Source of the DNA: Haemaphysalis longicornis
Taxonomy: Eukaryota > Arthropoda > Arachnida > Ixodida > Ixodidae
Length of the DNA stretch: 64,000 bases
Assembly (NCBI GenBank): GCA_013339765.2
Contig: CM023449.1
Location: 113,201,493 to 113,265,492, forward strand
Direction of reading: 5' to 3'
This document shows positions 33,955 to 44,589 of the stretch, one piece after another; the first letter of the stretch is position 1; each line of letters starts with the position of its first letter. The position numbers and the translations under genes are program-made. The notes below the pieces were generated by a model, which was not told where the DNA came from, made no database searches, and was given only the letters and a program-made list of their open reading frames with translations.

Positions 33955-35590
33955 CGCTCCATGTGCAGTGCGTTGACTATTACTGAAACAAAGACGTAAC
34001 ATTTTGATATCAAACATTCCCCATCTCCGTGGTTATATACCGCACTACTTTTATTGTCATTTCCACAGTAATAATGATTTCCCATTCGATGTTTGCAGGC
34101 GTGCACACTATATGTTCAAATGATTTTATCCCTGAAGATAACCAAGCTACGTAATATTTCAAAAAACCTGCAACATCTTTAGGTTGGACTTAAAGTGTTA
34201 TAAAAAAACTAAAGTTTTTTAACGAAAAAAAAACCCCACATGACATAGCGCATGACATCAATAACGACGGCGTGTACACATATTAGCATTGACTCAAATT
34301 AAATTGTAGGCACCTAAACAGGACCGTCTAAACAAGATCCAGCACACTTATACGACAATGAGGAAAAAATTGCTAAAAGCCGGCTCAGCCATGTACTTTA
34401 TTGAGGGTGCTCTATGGCGAACATATTTGGCTGCACGTCAACTTACCAAACCGCTTTCTGGCTGTAACTTGTATTCATTTTTGTCCTGTGCAGTTCAAAA
34501 CCTAATTCTTTCGGAAGGCAGCTGAGTTCGTATGGAGCTGACCTTAAAATTTGGGTTGGGCCTTCGAGTTTGACCTTCGTTAGCTGTACTACCACCAGTA
34601 GTTACACACCTTTGCCGTAAAAGGATTTTCTACATCTATACTTCGCATGCTCGAAATAATCAGTCAATGTCCTTTATAACGTCAAATGCCAAGACGCACT
34701 CACTTGGTTCACCTGTAGTCAGTTAGAAGCCACCGGGAATCAGCCATGGTACCCTAGTTGCCCCTCATACATGGTCTCCGAGCTATATGCACCAAGATTT
34801 TAGAAGGAGCAATGGCATTACTCGAAGAAAACGTGGTGCATAACGTTTCCAGTACAGCGGCGTTCCCAGTACAGTTATTCACCTCCTTGACTAAAGAGCA
34901 ACCCAAAATAATTGTGTTCATTAAACGTTCTTCGCCGTCCGCCATTTCGAAGACAATCGGTAAATCTCACCAATGGCAGGCTATTTGCGGAATGGGGTGA
35001 TGATATTTTTCACTGAAATTTCCCCTACTCCCAATGCGAACCTGGCTTAAGAGGAAAGTCGAACCATGGCACAATGCAAAGAATGGCTGGCGCAGCACAG
35101 TCCATACGAGTGCGAAAACAACACTCTGTTTCTTGTAGCTCCTAATGAAGAATAAAACTATCCTAATTAAACCGAAAGCACTACAGTTTTACCTTATCAG
35201 GCTGTTAGGATACAGTGCGCCACTCTGCTTCAAGCTTCGTTCAGCACTCTTATGCCTTGTGGTGGAGCCTCCATAGTGGGCGCCTCTGTATCGATGACTC
35301 AGGTTTGGAGCGACAGCCAACAGAGGCCAATGATCCGGAACATCCCTGAAAAGGGCCGATCACTGGCGTCTCGCTGTCGGCATGACTCAAACTTTAGCGG
35401 TGGCGAATGCGACGGGTGGATACACGTCCAAAGGACGCTGAAGCCGCAGCGAATAAACCCGCTCTCCCCCTCTCTCGGACTCAGCGTGCGCCGCTACTGC
35501 CGATTCCTCACGAACTCTCGAAAGAGCGTTGTGTGTGTCTGTACCATGACGCGTCGTGTGCGAAAACCAGAGGGAAGGCTTGTTTGACCA
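33955..35590. other. No gene recognised
   Basis: AT-rich to 35.1 kb, then more GC-rich. Frames such as 34758-35000 and 35252-35587 (+) have no recognisable domain. The right edge leads into the TATA-containing inverted repeat described next. Confidence 0.4.
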
Positions 35591-35593
35591 TTA

Positions 35594-35760
35594 GCGCTTT
35601 GGGTATAAATATGAGCCCAAAGCGCCGAACTTCATTCCTGTTGGAGCAGTGAATCGATGGTGTAACTCTTCTCGAGTTCTGTACTCTAACCCCTTCCGTC
35701 AGGGCATTGTTCCTGTATCTCTTCGACTCATCTCTCGCTGTGCAGTAAACCAGTTAAGTT
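35594..35760 (+). promoter_or_regulatory. TATA-box-like element inside a short inverted repeat; possible solo LTR
   Basis: TATAAATA (35604-35611) sits in the loop of a 10-bp inverted repeat, GCGCTTTGGG (35594-35603) with CCCAAAGCGC (35615-35624). Downstream lies CTTCATTCCTG about 25-30 bp from the TATA box, which is the right spacing for an initiator, and a pyrimidine-rich stretch to about 35740. This could be the U3-R-U5 part of a solo LTR or an RNA polymerase II promoter. No downstream ORF is convincing. Confidence 0.3.
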
Positions 35761-36122
35761 TGCCTTCGGCTTCTGGGCGTCGTCATCAAGGCAGCAACAC
35801 TACTGGCCACACTCGACCACCACGCTAGCTCGCATGCTGGAGGTGATGGAGCCCGGTACTGGGACGCATTCCCGTACGAAACAACGGGCTGCCAACGGTG
35901 GGATGGCAACGTCGGAACAAGGCAAACATAAGGCTCAAAGATTCGTGTGCTTGCGATGCTGCTACAATTGGTTGAAAGTGGTGGGTTGAAATGAAGGGGG
36001 GACAAGCCTAAATATTCCCCGGACAGGAAACACAAGGCGCACGTGCACCTAAGCGAGTCGGTGTTACTATTCAAAGGCGGGAAATTAAAACTAAGTGCAG
36101 TATTGGGCGAGTTGGTTATCCA

Positions 36123-36223
36123 TCATTACTAAACAGCGCAACAAAAACACGGACTATAGCTGAGGTACTCGTCCTGTGTACCTCAGCTATAGTCCGTGTT
36201 TTTGTTGCGCTGTTTAGTAATGA
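36123..36223. repeat. 101-bp palindrome: 46-bp perfect arms, 9-nt spacer
   Basis: Arm 36123-36168 is the exact reverse complement of 36178-36223, and only TCGTCCTGT separates them. The next base pair outward (A36122 / G36224) mismatches. Nothing coding overlaps. It may be a minimal fold-back element or MITE, a recent inverted duplication, or a hairpin-closing artefact of sequencing. The arms share no visible sequence with the LTRs or SINEs here. Confidence 0.9.
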
Positions 36224-36240
36224 GGGAAATTAAAAGCTTG

Positions 36241-36500
36241 CTATAATGCTTTTGTTGCGTGAGTTACACTGGACGAGGTTGAGCAGTTTCGCGCGGCTCT
36301 TGCAGAGTCGTGCTGCACACGCGCGAGGAGCAATTTCGTCTCACGGCGCACAGCTGGCGCACCAGAACCGCCGCTAGAGTGTACTAGAAGTTTTAGAGTG
36401 GCCCGAGCTTCGGCCTCTCCCAGTGTTGCACCGGGGCGACTTCTGCGCAGAAAATAAACCGGTATAGCGGCGGTGCTGCTGTCCTCGACCACTGAACAGC
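36241..36500 (-). repeat. Dispersed repeat I, copy 1
   Basis: On the minus strand a block ending CTCCTCGCGCGTGTGCAGCA, CGACTCTGCAAGAGCCGCGC, GAAACTGCTCAACCTCG and TCCAGTGTAACTCACGC (36240-36345) matches 59745-59850 on +. One frame is similar in both (RNCSTSSSVTHA versus RNCSTSASVAHA), but this is short and may simply reflect nucleotide similarity. AATAAA at about 36450 and GC-rich flanks fit an LTR or non-autonomous element. The class is unknown. Confidence 0.6.
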
Positions 36501-36582
36501 CCTGGCTTCCCGGCACCAGCTCCCAGCCTGCACGCGGCGAGATTCCCGCTGCTCGCTGCGGTGTTTGGCGCTTAGGCAGCTG

Positions 36583-36785
36583 ATTAGTTAATTTATTATG
36601 AGGTTTAACGCGCCGACGCTACGAATATGATGAGGGGCACCGTTGTGGATGGCGTAGGATTAATTTTGACCCCCTAGGAATATCAACACTGCGCCAAAAT
36701 CTCGAACATATGGCCGTTTTAAGCTTTTCGTTTCCATCAGGAAAGCGGCCGCTGTGGCTGGAAATCGAACCCACGCCTTTTGGCA
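36583..36785 (-). mobile_element. tRNA-derived SINE (minus strand)
   Basis: On the minus strand GGGTTCGATTTCC (box B, near 36758) is followed by GCGGCCGCTTTCCTGATGG, AAACGAAAAGC, CGAGATTTTGGCGC, GTCAAAATTAATCC and GCGTTAAACCTCATAATAAA. Order and sequence match the SINE at 50.6 kb. The A box region is eroded. It lies in AT-rich sequence next to repeat I. Confidence 0.8.
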
Positions 36786-36799
36786 GCTGATTTAGAAAG

Positions 36800-38020
36800 T
36801 AAACGCAAGACGTTGTAATTCTTCTTGTGAACATTTTAAACTAGTACGACCCAACGTAAATCTATCGAGGCCTTCGCCACAATGATACTTTCACATGACC
36901 TAATGCGTATTCTGAAAACGCTTTTTATATATAGTACTGTCTCGTTAATTCAAAGTCGTAAAATTATCTGAAAATTTCAAGATAAGTGGAGTTTATGCTA
37001 GGGGGAATGCCAAATATTTGTGGCCGGGTCACTGAAATAAGAGCTAGTGCTGCTAAAAAAAGCTCCACCGCAAATTGGTGCTTTCGTAATAAAGGAAAAA
37101 TAATTTGTGGGTAAAATAATCTTTAATATTGCAGAAGAAACAACTACCTGATGCCTGCCTTTTTTTGCGTTCGCATCTGCATCCCAAAAAAGCGTTCCCA
37201 AGCTGCTCAATGCATCACATCAGTCGTTGGTCGTCACCGCTGCTTTCTATCTCGTTGCGAAGCAGACACTGCATGTTTGTTGTTTCTTCCGTTGTAGGCA
37301 TTATTGGGGCTCCTCCTCGTCCGCATGATCAGCTGCGTTGTCCACATGTAGCTATCTCAAAACAATGTAAGCGACAGACAGCATTCTGGCAACGGGGACA
37401 TCGGCCTTGCACAGCACGCACTTCGCGTAAATTTGACATTAACGACCGCGTTTGGCGCGCAGTGGGAGCTAAGCGTTCGAACACGGACATTATCAGCTGC
37501 CTGTGCCGACTTTGCCTCGTGTCCTCTCTGTCAATATTTTGAGATATCCGTGGTCCCAGGAAAAAAACATTACGAGAAAAACCGGAGGGGGGGGGGGCAA
37601 ATGTGTACCGCCAATGGGAGGTTAATGCGAATAATGGGAGAAAATGTTTCGATTGAACAGATATTTCGAGTTTCCTAAATCAAGTTATGTTTTGACGGTC
37701 TGGCACAAAGAGGAGGGGCACGCATTTTATGAGCGGAAGAAATGTTACTGTTTTTGTACGTTCTTGCTTCTAGAGAAAATATCGAACGCCTCCTTCAGGG
37801 GTAGCCCTTCGGGTGATGCTTGCACTGTAGTTAGTGGGCATTTTTTCTTTTCATTGTAATTAAAAAACGCACAGGACTCATCAGCTACCCGTATCGTCAC
37901 TTCTTCGACGCCAACTTTGGCGCGTGCGAGGCATTGCAATGATAAAATAAAGGGTGCTTCATTCGGGTACTTTCGTACACCTGCACTTAGTAACATCACA
38001 TATATTAATATAATGCGGCG
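36800..38020. other. No gene recognised
   Basis: Frames at 37129-37542 (+) and 37745-38038 (-) lack motifs. A 12-base poly(G) run is at 37586-37597. No RNA gene or transposon terminus was identified. Confidence 0.4.
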
Positions 38021-38023
38021 GAA

Positions 38024-38629
38024 ATGTTGAATGTACACACGCTGGTTTTACAGTTCTCGACAACTGTAAACTGCCTAAGTTATTGTGACTTAAACAAAAG
38101 CGTAATTGGATCAAATGCACACAAGGGTGTGATGAGTTCACTGCTTACAGTGGACAATTTGACATCTTCTTCCTATAAACAGCAAGACCTGATTGATGCA
38201 CTCACCCCCAAAAGAAACTTAGGGGAAACTGAAGCTGCCAGAAAAGTGGAGATGCAGTTTATGCGAAACATTCCTGAAACCTGCAGACCAGTGACTCGAG
38301 AATATCCTACTGTGTAGCAGCTTAGGCGGCAAGGGAGTGCGGCAAGTACCAGCTGCTTCTTCCTGCATGCCAGGAAAAAGCATATTTGCTACTGCAGCTC
38401 TGTTTACTAACTCTTGCAATTTCTGGGACTTCTGCAGCCCTTAGTGCATCTTTTTAGGTTTATTAGCAATTTCGAGGACATTTTTACCGGTTACTTCAGC
38501 GGCAAAGAGTTACACAAGGACAGGGTTATGCATGTGCTGGCCCTTATTCACAAAAAACACCTTAGCGGCATCGGTTGCAACGAGCACAGCAAGTACTTGA
38601 CTTCAAACTTGGTTGGGTTTACATTGTGA
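38024..38629 (+). pseudogene. Unrecognised adjacent frames, possibly a decayed transposase C-terminus
   Basis: Frames 38024-38317 and 38414-38629 are separated by a stop-rich gap. The second reads FRFISNFEDIFTGYFSGKELHKDRVMHVLALIHKK..GCNEHSKYLTSNL, with helix-like spacing that looks more like real protein than most frames here and recalls C-terminal parts of THAP9/P-element-like transposases. I cannot place it in a family with certainty. No start codon context, terminal repeats or second copy supports it. It lies 250 bp left of the gypsy LTR. Confidence 0.25.
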
Positions 38630-38883
38630 CGCGGATACATTTCTATATAAAAGGCATAACAAGTCCCGTGATTACATGCGAAGTCCTGAACATGCGTTGG
38701 CCCAGAATGTAAGCCAAGTATTTTTATCTTAGTTAAATCCCTATGCTAGCGTTCTGTACCTTTCTTTGTTGAATAGACTTTTTGTGTATGATTTTCCACG
38801 TTACATTTCATTGTCGTTGCCAACGAAAATGGAATAAAAATGCGGATTTAGTCCCAAGTTCCGTTAATTTGAACTTTTTATAT

Positions 38884-39306
38884 TGTCACGAAGCCAGAGC
38901 CGACCCAGTTGTCTTGAAGGAAAACACGTTTATTGGAGCGAACTTGTGCTCCCCTAACAACTCAAACAATACACCGACGGCGAAGCAGCAGTCCACAAAG
39001 TGAGGTGTGCGAGCGAGCGTCGACGATCGGAATGCCGTGGCGTCTGCTCTGGAAGCTTTTATCCTTCGGCTCGAGTGTTTCTGGAACCGTCGATTTACAT
39101 CCAGAACATTGTCGATCAGAGAAGAATATTCTGGCCTAGTGACGTTAAGACGAAACAGTCTGCTTATCTGAATGAGATAGCCCGTGCGGCATAAAAATAA
39201 AGAATGCAAGACGCGCTTCGCTGGACAAAGATAACAGGGCCGGGCGTGGCTGGGCAGTGAAAACAAACAATAAATAAACAAACAAACGCATACATGGTTC
39301 GCGGCA
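38884..39306 (-). repeat. Gypsy 3' LTR (left copy)
   Basis: It starts TGTCACGAAGCC on + and ends GGTTCGCGGCA, giving the TG...CA ends expected of LTRs on either strand. On the minus strand AATAAA (38929-38934) lies near its end, as expected of an R-region polyadenylation signal. It is highly similar along its length to 43522-43941, with scattered substitutions. Its left border has ATAT. Confidence 0.9.
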
Positions 39307-39326
39307 TTACCCCCCTCCCCTCCCCG
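39307..39326 (-). other. Polypurine tract
   Basis: TTACCCCCCTCCCCTCCCC on + is, on the minus strand, a G-rich purine run interrupted by few A residues, directly before the LTR's TG. In LTR retrotransposons this primes plus-strand DNA synthesis, and it fixes the orientation of the element as minus. Confidence 0.75.
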
Positions 39327-39349
39327 TCTAGAGTGCATCGACCCGATTC

Positions 39350-41517
39350 TTAAAGGGAAGGTGAAGCGGTTTTAGAATTAAAATAAAAGTTGACTAGCAG
39401 CAAGTACACATTGAATAGTTCATGTGTACGAAATATCTACGCAATACATGCAATAGAAACGCCGCAATGAGCAAACAAAAGTGGCCCGATGCCCCGCCCC
39501 TACCTCGCCGCGCGATGCCGGAAGACGGAATTGCGCGGGCGAAAACCGGCTGAAAAACGTCATACCTGGACTTCCGGCCGGATCGGCCGCCTCGGCCAGG
39601 CTCTTTTCGCCGTGTTTCCTTGTGAATGATACTTGTTGTTGTTGTGTTTGATAGCACTCATTTGTACAATTTTCGTGTTCAGAAATTATGCACGAACGCC
39701 AAAGGAGGCATACGTTATCATGCCGTATTCCTAAGCAGAATAAAGCCACGCCGGGATGCTTGATAACTTACGGAAGCGACAGCCGAGGTGGCTGTGCTTG
39801 ATGACAGAGAATATACTACACTACGTTAAATACTTTGTAAACCGCTCCAATGCGGTTTTTTTTTTTGATGCGACGGACGTGAATGCTCACATTAGATTCT
39901 AGATTTAGGAAGGATTGGGAATACTGCTGTACTTTGGCCGGGGATGTTTCGTTCCATTCCAGAAACCAAGTCACATTTGTTCAGGAAATACTTGTTTCGT
40001 TAAACGCGTCGGTTTTCGTTCCCTATGGGCTCAGGATAGTGTTCAAAAAAACAATTTTTTGGCGAAACTAAAACAACGGGCCAATCCTGATAGAAGTTCT
40101 TTCCCGGCTAAGAGGTAAACAGTATTCCTACAAAGTAAAAGAACCAAGACAACCAGATTACTTATTTTGCAAGTATACATGTCACGATAAGGTGATGTTT
40201 GTCTGGAATTAAAAAAAAACACCACTCCAAACCATCACCGTGCCATAATTTGTGTTGACTGCGGGGGCCTAATTTTTTGCCAAAGATTCCGTGTGGCTGC
40301 ATATTATAACCTGGCAAGCACTTGTCACTGAACCTCAAGTGTGTTCCAGTGATAGTTGGTGATATATATATATAATGATGATACTAAAAAAATTAGGAAC
40401 GAAGAGTAAATATACGGCCTCTGTCCTACTAGCGCGGTAAATGCTTAAATCTAGAAATGCTGAAACAGGCCAACGATTCATTATCACAAACGTTTGGTGA
40501 TTGTTACCTAAAGTAACGTACCTACAACGTAGCTGCCTTGTCCGACTGGTCTGTTAATTATAACGAGGTGGCCGTAATATTGTAGCAGAATGCGCAACGC
40601 ACAAGCGAAAATCCAGCCCTACTACAGCCAATAATGCTGAGCAGGCACTAGTATGCTGCAGTGTTTTCAGAATAAATGCATGTGAAGCAGTAAGACGCCA
40701 CTCATCGAAGTGCAGCTAGCAATCGCGGAGGCGCCGTAGCGCCGCTGCCGAAATGGCGCGCGCGTGTGGGTCTGTGTACGGGGATGAGTAACGGGGCTGG
40801 GGTGGGCGACAACGAACAAAGGAAATGCGGAAGCAGAGTCTGCTTGTTGGTTTATGCGTGTACCGGCAAGATGTGTCTCGCATATACGTTTAGAGCGCAT
40901 GAACGCTATTTTTTCGCGCAGTGCACGTACGTGTTTTTCGCTGGTAGATTGTCTATAAAACGCCCATTAATCTTCGGCATAAATGGTTTTGTGTATAATA
41001 AGAAACAGTTAAGGCAGTACCTAATATTAACATAAGGTATAAAATCCCCCTATGCTGGTTGCCTAATTCAAAAGTATTTTGATGGAACCCACTAGTTGAC
41101 GTCACAGTCACTGCTTTGGGGTTCTCTGTCGTGTAAAGCAAATTTAAGCTCCAAGATAATTGAACCAACAGCACGGGAAATTATAAAACAAACTTCCAGT
41201 CATGTGCGAAAATTAAACTGCAAGCTAAATTGCCGCAAAGGCAACCGTGCGATCGTTCGCAATGCTTCCGACAACCCGCGCGGCCGAAGGGTGTCCTCCT
41301 TGACGTCATGACGGGCGCAACCAATCAGGAGCGTCAAAAGACGAAAAGCGCGCGTCTTTCAAACGGGGCCGCGCTTTTTGCGAGTTAAATGCCACTTAGA
41401 CTCATGTACAATAAATTTCAATGGGATATTCGGAATCAGCGCGCAAGAAACTATATAACTGTTAATCTAACTCAATTTTTTTGGAAAGCGCTTCAGCTTC
41501 CCTGTAAACAAAAGACA
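39350..41517. mobile_element. Possible nested DNA transposon with GGGAAGSTGAAGCG termini
   Basis: GGGAAGGTGAAGCG at 39356-39369 and its near complement CGCTTCAGCTTCCC at 41501-41514 face each other, with similar flanks (TTAAA- and TTTACA-). They bound a block sitting exactly between the gypsy polypurine tract and the end of the integrase. This block explains why the element's 3' region is interrupted. No transposase was recognised inside; the minus frame 39420-39749 and + frames near 40.8 kb lack motifs. It is probably a non-autonomous element, perhaps composite. Confidence 0.45.
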
Positions 41518-41539
41518 GTCCGAACAGACAACAAAAAAG

Positions 41540-42715
41540 TCCGTCATCTTGCATAGTAGGTTTCAAGCGAACCATGTGGACGACTTCGGGCCCCGTGCGT
41601 CGTCCTGATGTTCCGGAATCACCATCAGGGATCACCTCGTAGGTAAGTTGGCCGACACGTCGTAGAATCTGGTAGGGTCCGAAATACCGTCGCAGAAGCT
41701 TCTCACTGAGTCAGCGTCTTCGGATGGCAGCCCAAACCCACACACGATCCCAGGGTGGTACTCGGCGTGTCGGCGTCGAAGATTATAGCGCCCGGCATCC
41801 ACGAGCTGCTGGTCAGTTATACGAACTCGAGCGAGCTGGCGGGCCTCCTCCGCACGTTAAAGGTATCCTTGGACGCCGGCGTTGAGGTCGTCGTCTTGTA
41901 CGTGCGGAAGCATGGCGTCAAGCATCGTAGTCGGCCGTCTTCCGTAGACAGCTTGAACGGTGTCATCTGCGTAGTTTCCTGCGTCGCTGTATTGTACGCA
42001 AACGTGACATACGGGAGGACTTCGTCCCACGTCTTATGCTCAACGTCGACGTACACGGACAGCATATACGCAATCGTCTTGTTCAGACGTTCCGTTAGTC
42101 CGTTCGTTTGGGATGGTACGTCGCCGTTCTTCGGTGATCCGTGTTGCTGTAGCGTAAGATCCCTTGCATAAGTTTCGCAGAGAAGGCAGTTCCGCGATCC
42201 GTGATTAGGACTTCAGGGGCTCCATGTCGCTGCACAACTTGGTTTGTAAAGGACTTGGCGACTTCTTATGCAGTCCCCCTCGGAAGAGCGGCGGTCTCTG
42301 CGTAGCGCGTCATGTAGTCTGTCGCTACGACAATCCCCTTGTTCTCTGATCGTAACGTAGGGAATGGCCTAAAAGGTCCATTCCAATCTGTTGAAAAGGC
42401 CTCGGTGGGACGGCGATCGGTTGCAGAAGTCCGGCGGGTCTTGTCGGCGGCGTTTTTCGTCGCTGGCAGTCACGGCAACTCCGAACGTAGTGGGTGACGT
42501 CGGATGTAAGGTGGGCCAGAAGTACTTCGCCTTAATTTTGGCATTAGTGCGAGCTGTGCCGAGATGTCCGGAAGACGGGTCGTCGTGGCACGCTTCCAAA
42601 ATTTCCTCACGAAGGTCTGCATGGATGGGAAGGGGATAATTCTTTCTCGTTCCGGGGTTGAAATTCTTCTTCACGAGGACGGAGTTTTTTAGGCTCCAAG
42701 CCACCAAGTCGTCAA
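41540..42715 (-). pseudogene. Gypsy integrase (pol C-terminal part)
   Basis: Read leftwards, the HHCC zinc domain starts with REEILEACHDDPSSGHLGTART and CDRTCRDCQRR-like residues in broken frames (42630-42430). It leads into the catalytic core with VVATDYMTRYAETAAL (about 42330), VLITDRGTAFSAKL (about 42205) and TNGLTERLNKTIAYMLSVYV (about 42105-42050), which supply D, D and E of the DDE triad. YVTFAYNTATQETTQMTPF follows. The C-terminal part (GRYNLRRRHAEYHPG, RRYFGPYQILRRVGQLTYEV, VVHMVRLKP) reaches about 41550. Single-base shifts split it into several frames. Upstream RT and RNase H are absent, ending abruptly near 42715. Confidence 0.8.
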
Positions 42716-42794
42716 GCCAGTCCAACCAGGGAAAGTCGCCGACTGCAAGGATTACTACCCGAGTTCGGTCTTCTGCCAGAAGGGCCCAAGAGAA

Positions 42795-43520
42795 CGAACG
42801 CTGCAACCAACAACATGGTGCAAGAAGCAACATCACCAATCGTCCTGCAGCAGCCACGGGAACAGCCATCATTCCGAGGAGCCCCCGCAGAATACCCAGA
42901 AGAATGGTTGTAGAAACTGTAGCGCGTCCGGAAATTCAACAGGTGGGACGACGCAGACGTTCCGGCATGTTTTCCTTTACTCAGAAAATTGAGCTCGCAC
43001 TTGGTTCGAGAACCACGAGAGCTCCCTGACAAACTGGGCTCACTTCAAAAGCGAGTTCATTACGACCTTCACTACCGTGGTCAGAAAAGAACGCGCTGCG
43101 GTTTTGCTTAAAACTCGAACGCAGCACCCCAACGAAGGGGTCATTCTCTTCGTCGAAGATATGAAGTGACTTTTTCGCAATGCGGACCCAGAAATGACGG
43201 AGGAAAAGAAACTAAGGTTTCTGATGAGAGGAGTAAAGCAAGAACTCTTTTCTTGCCTTAGACACTTTTTTCTTGCTTAGACGCTAGAAATTCGAACGAG
43301 GCAGTACGACCGCCCTGTCAACGCGCTGTTCCCGGAGACCATCGGTGCCGCAACTGGAAGCTCAGATACATTGCGCGAGACCATCCGAGCAGCGGTGAGG
43401 GAGGAACTTCGGAAGCTTTTCCAACGACGCCGCAACCTCAAGTGGCTTCCCTGACCGACGTAATCCGAGAAGTCCAAAACGCACTCGGAACTTCTACGCC
43501 GTCGGAACCACCTTTACCAG
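42795..43520 (+). pseudogene. Gypsy gag segment, inverted relative to pol
   Basis: On the plus strand, through at least three frames, come PSFRGAPAEYPEEW, KFNRWDDADV, NWAHFKSEFITTFTTVVRKERA, TRTQHPNEGVI..VEDMK, DPEMTEEKKLRFLMRGVKQELF and TRQYDRPVNALFPETIGAATG, then LTDVI and TSTPSEPPLPD. This is the order of capsid and downstream gag in tick gypsy elements. The zinc-knuckle region is absent. The reading direction is opposite to that of the integrase and LTRs, and the frame runs straight into the 5' LTR, so an internal inversion or a recombination between two copies must have occurred. A short duplicated piece (CTTGCCTTAGACACTTTTTTCTTGC) is near 43251-43280. Confidence 0.75.
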
Positions 43521-43521
43521 A

Positions 43522-43941
43522 TGTCACGAAGCCAGAGACGACGCAGTTGTCTTGAAGGAACACACGGTTAGTGGAGCGAACTTGTGCTTCCCTAACAACT
43601 CAAAGAATACACAGGCGGCGAAGCAGCAGTCAATAAATTGACGTGTGCGAGCGAGCGTCGACGATCGGAATGCCGTGGCGTCTGCTCTGGAAGCTTTTAT
43701 CTTTCGGCGCGAGTGTTTCCGGAACCGTCGATTTACATCCAGAACATTGTAGATCAGAGAAGAATATTCTGGGCCAGTGACGTTAAGACGAAACAGCCTG
43801 CTTATCTGAATGATAGCCCGTGAGGCATAAAAATAAAGAATGCAAGACGCGCTTCGCTTGACAAAGATAACAGGGCAGGGCGTGGCCGGGCAGTAAAAAC
43901 AATCAATAAATAAAAAACAAACGCATACATGGTTTGCGGCA
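43522..43941 (-). repeat. Gypsy 5' LTR (right copy)
   Basis: It matches the left LTR from TGTCACGAAGCC to GGTTTGCGGCA. The position of the polyadenylation signal is mutated (GTTAGTGG in place of GTTTATTGG on +). The right flank ATAT matches the left flank of the other LTR. No clear tRNA primer-binding site adjoins its inner edge, where gag sequence in the wrong orientation begins. Confidence 0.9.
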
Positions 43942-44105
43942 ATATCATAGAGTGTTTTATGGCTTCCCGTGTTATATTTTATTTTTGCGCGGTAAATGTA
44001 TTTGTTAACGATCTAATATATGTTTTGTTTTGGTTTTATGTGGGTGTATTTGTTCTCTCAGTAATACTTGTCATTAAAATTTGTATTTTTTTGATCAAAT
44101 CCTTT

Positions 44106-44322
44106 CATGGCTCAGATATGCTGCTGTGCTCAAGGACGCGGGCTCGATTCCCGGGCCTGGCGGCCGCTTTTTTGATGGAGGCGAAAAGCAAAAACGCCCG
44201 TGCCCTCGAGATTTGCGGCGAATGTTAAAGATCCCCAGGTGGTCAAAAAAAGTTTACCCGCAGCCCTTCATTACGGCGCGCCTCATCACCTGTGTAGCCT
44301 CGACGGGTTAGACCCCATGATG

Positions 44323-44381
<59 letters not shown>

Positions 44382-44384
44382 CTG
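44106..44384 (+). mobile_element. tRNA-derived SINE with (AAAT)n tail
   Basis: GGGCTCGATTCCCGGG (box B, 44130-44145), then GCGGCCGCTTTTTTGATGG, AGGCGAAAAGCAAAAACGCC, CGAGATTTGCGGCG, TTAAAGATCCCCAGGTGGTC and GCGCGCCTCATCACCTGTG make up the SINE body, followed by about 14 AAAT units (44324-44381). The A box region (GGCTCAGATATGC at 44109) is degenerate. Like other SINEs it would rely on LINE enzymes for mobility. Confidence 0.85.
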
Positions 44385-44589
44385 AACCAGGTTAAAGGTG
44401 GTACGATAAATAGAATGTTGGGCGAATAGCTACTATAAAACAACCTTTTTTGGGGAGCACTGGCCTAACCGCTGGGCTAACCCCTTTTCAGTTAAAAAAA
44501 TTCTTTGCTTGCGTGTGTCATTTTCTGCTCGGCCAGGCGACAGCATTAACAACTTGCTGGTCAATAATTATCACAAGTGAAAAGGGAAT

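Larger units (their letters stand above)
38880..43945 (-). mobile_element. Rearranged Ty3/gypsy LTR retrotransposon
   Basis: Two similar LTRs in the same orientation (38884-39306 and 43522-43941) enclose integrase sequence on the minus strand. ATAT flanks the outer ends (38880-38883 and 43942-43945), fitting a 4-bp target-site duplication and a single insertion. A polypurine tract on the minus strand abuts the inner edge of the left LTR, so the element reads right to left and the left LTR is the 3' LTR. Two things are abnormal. A gag-like segment (42795-43520) is on the opposite strand, directly against the 5' LTR. A 2.2-kb block with terminal inverted repeats separates pol from the polypurine tract. 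Protease and RT are missing. Confidence 0.8.

Noticed and set aside
43522..43941. LTR orientation on the plus strand because of ATAAAAATAAAG
   Set aside because: The polypurine tract next to the left LTR and the integrase strand both indicate minus orientation; the + AATAAA is probably coincidental.
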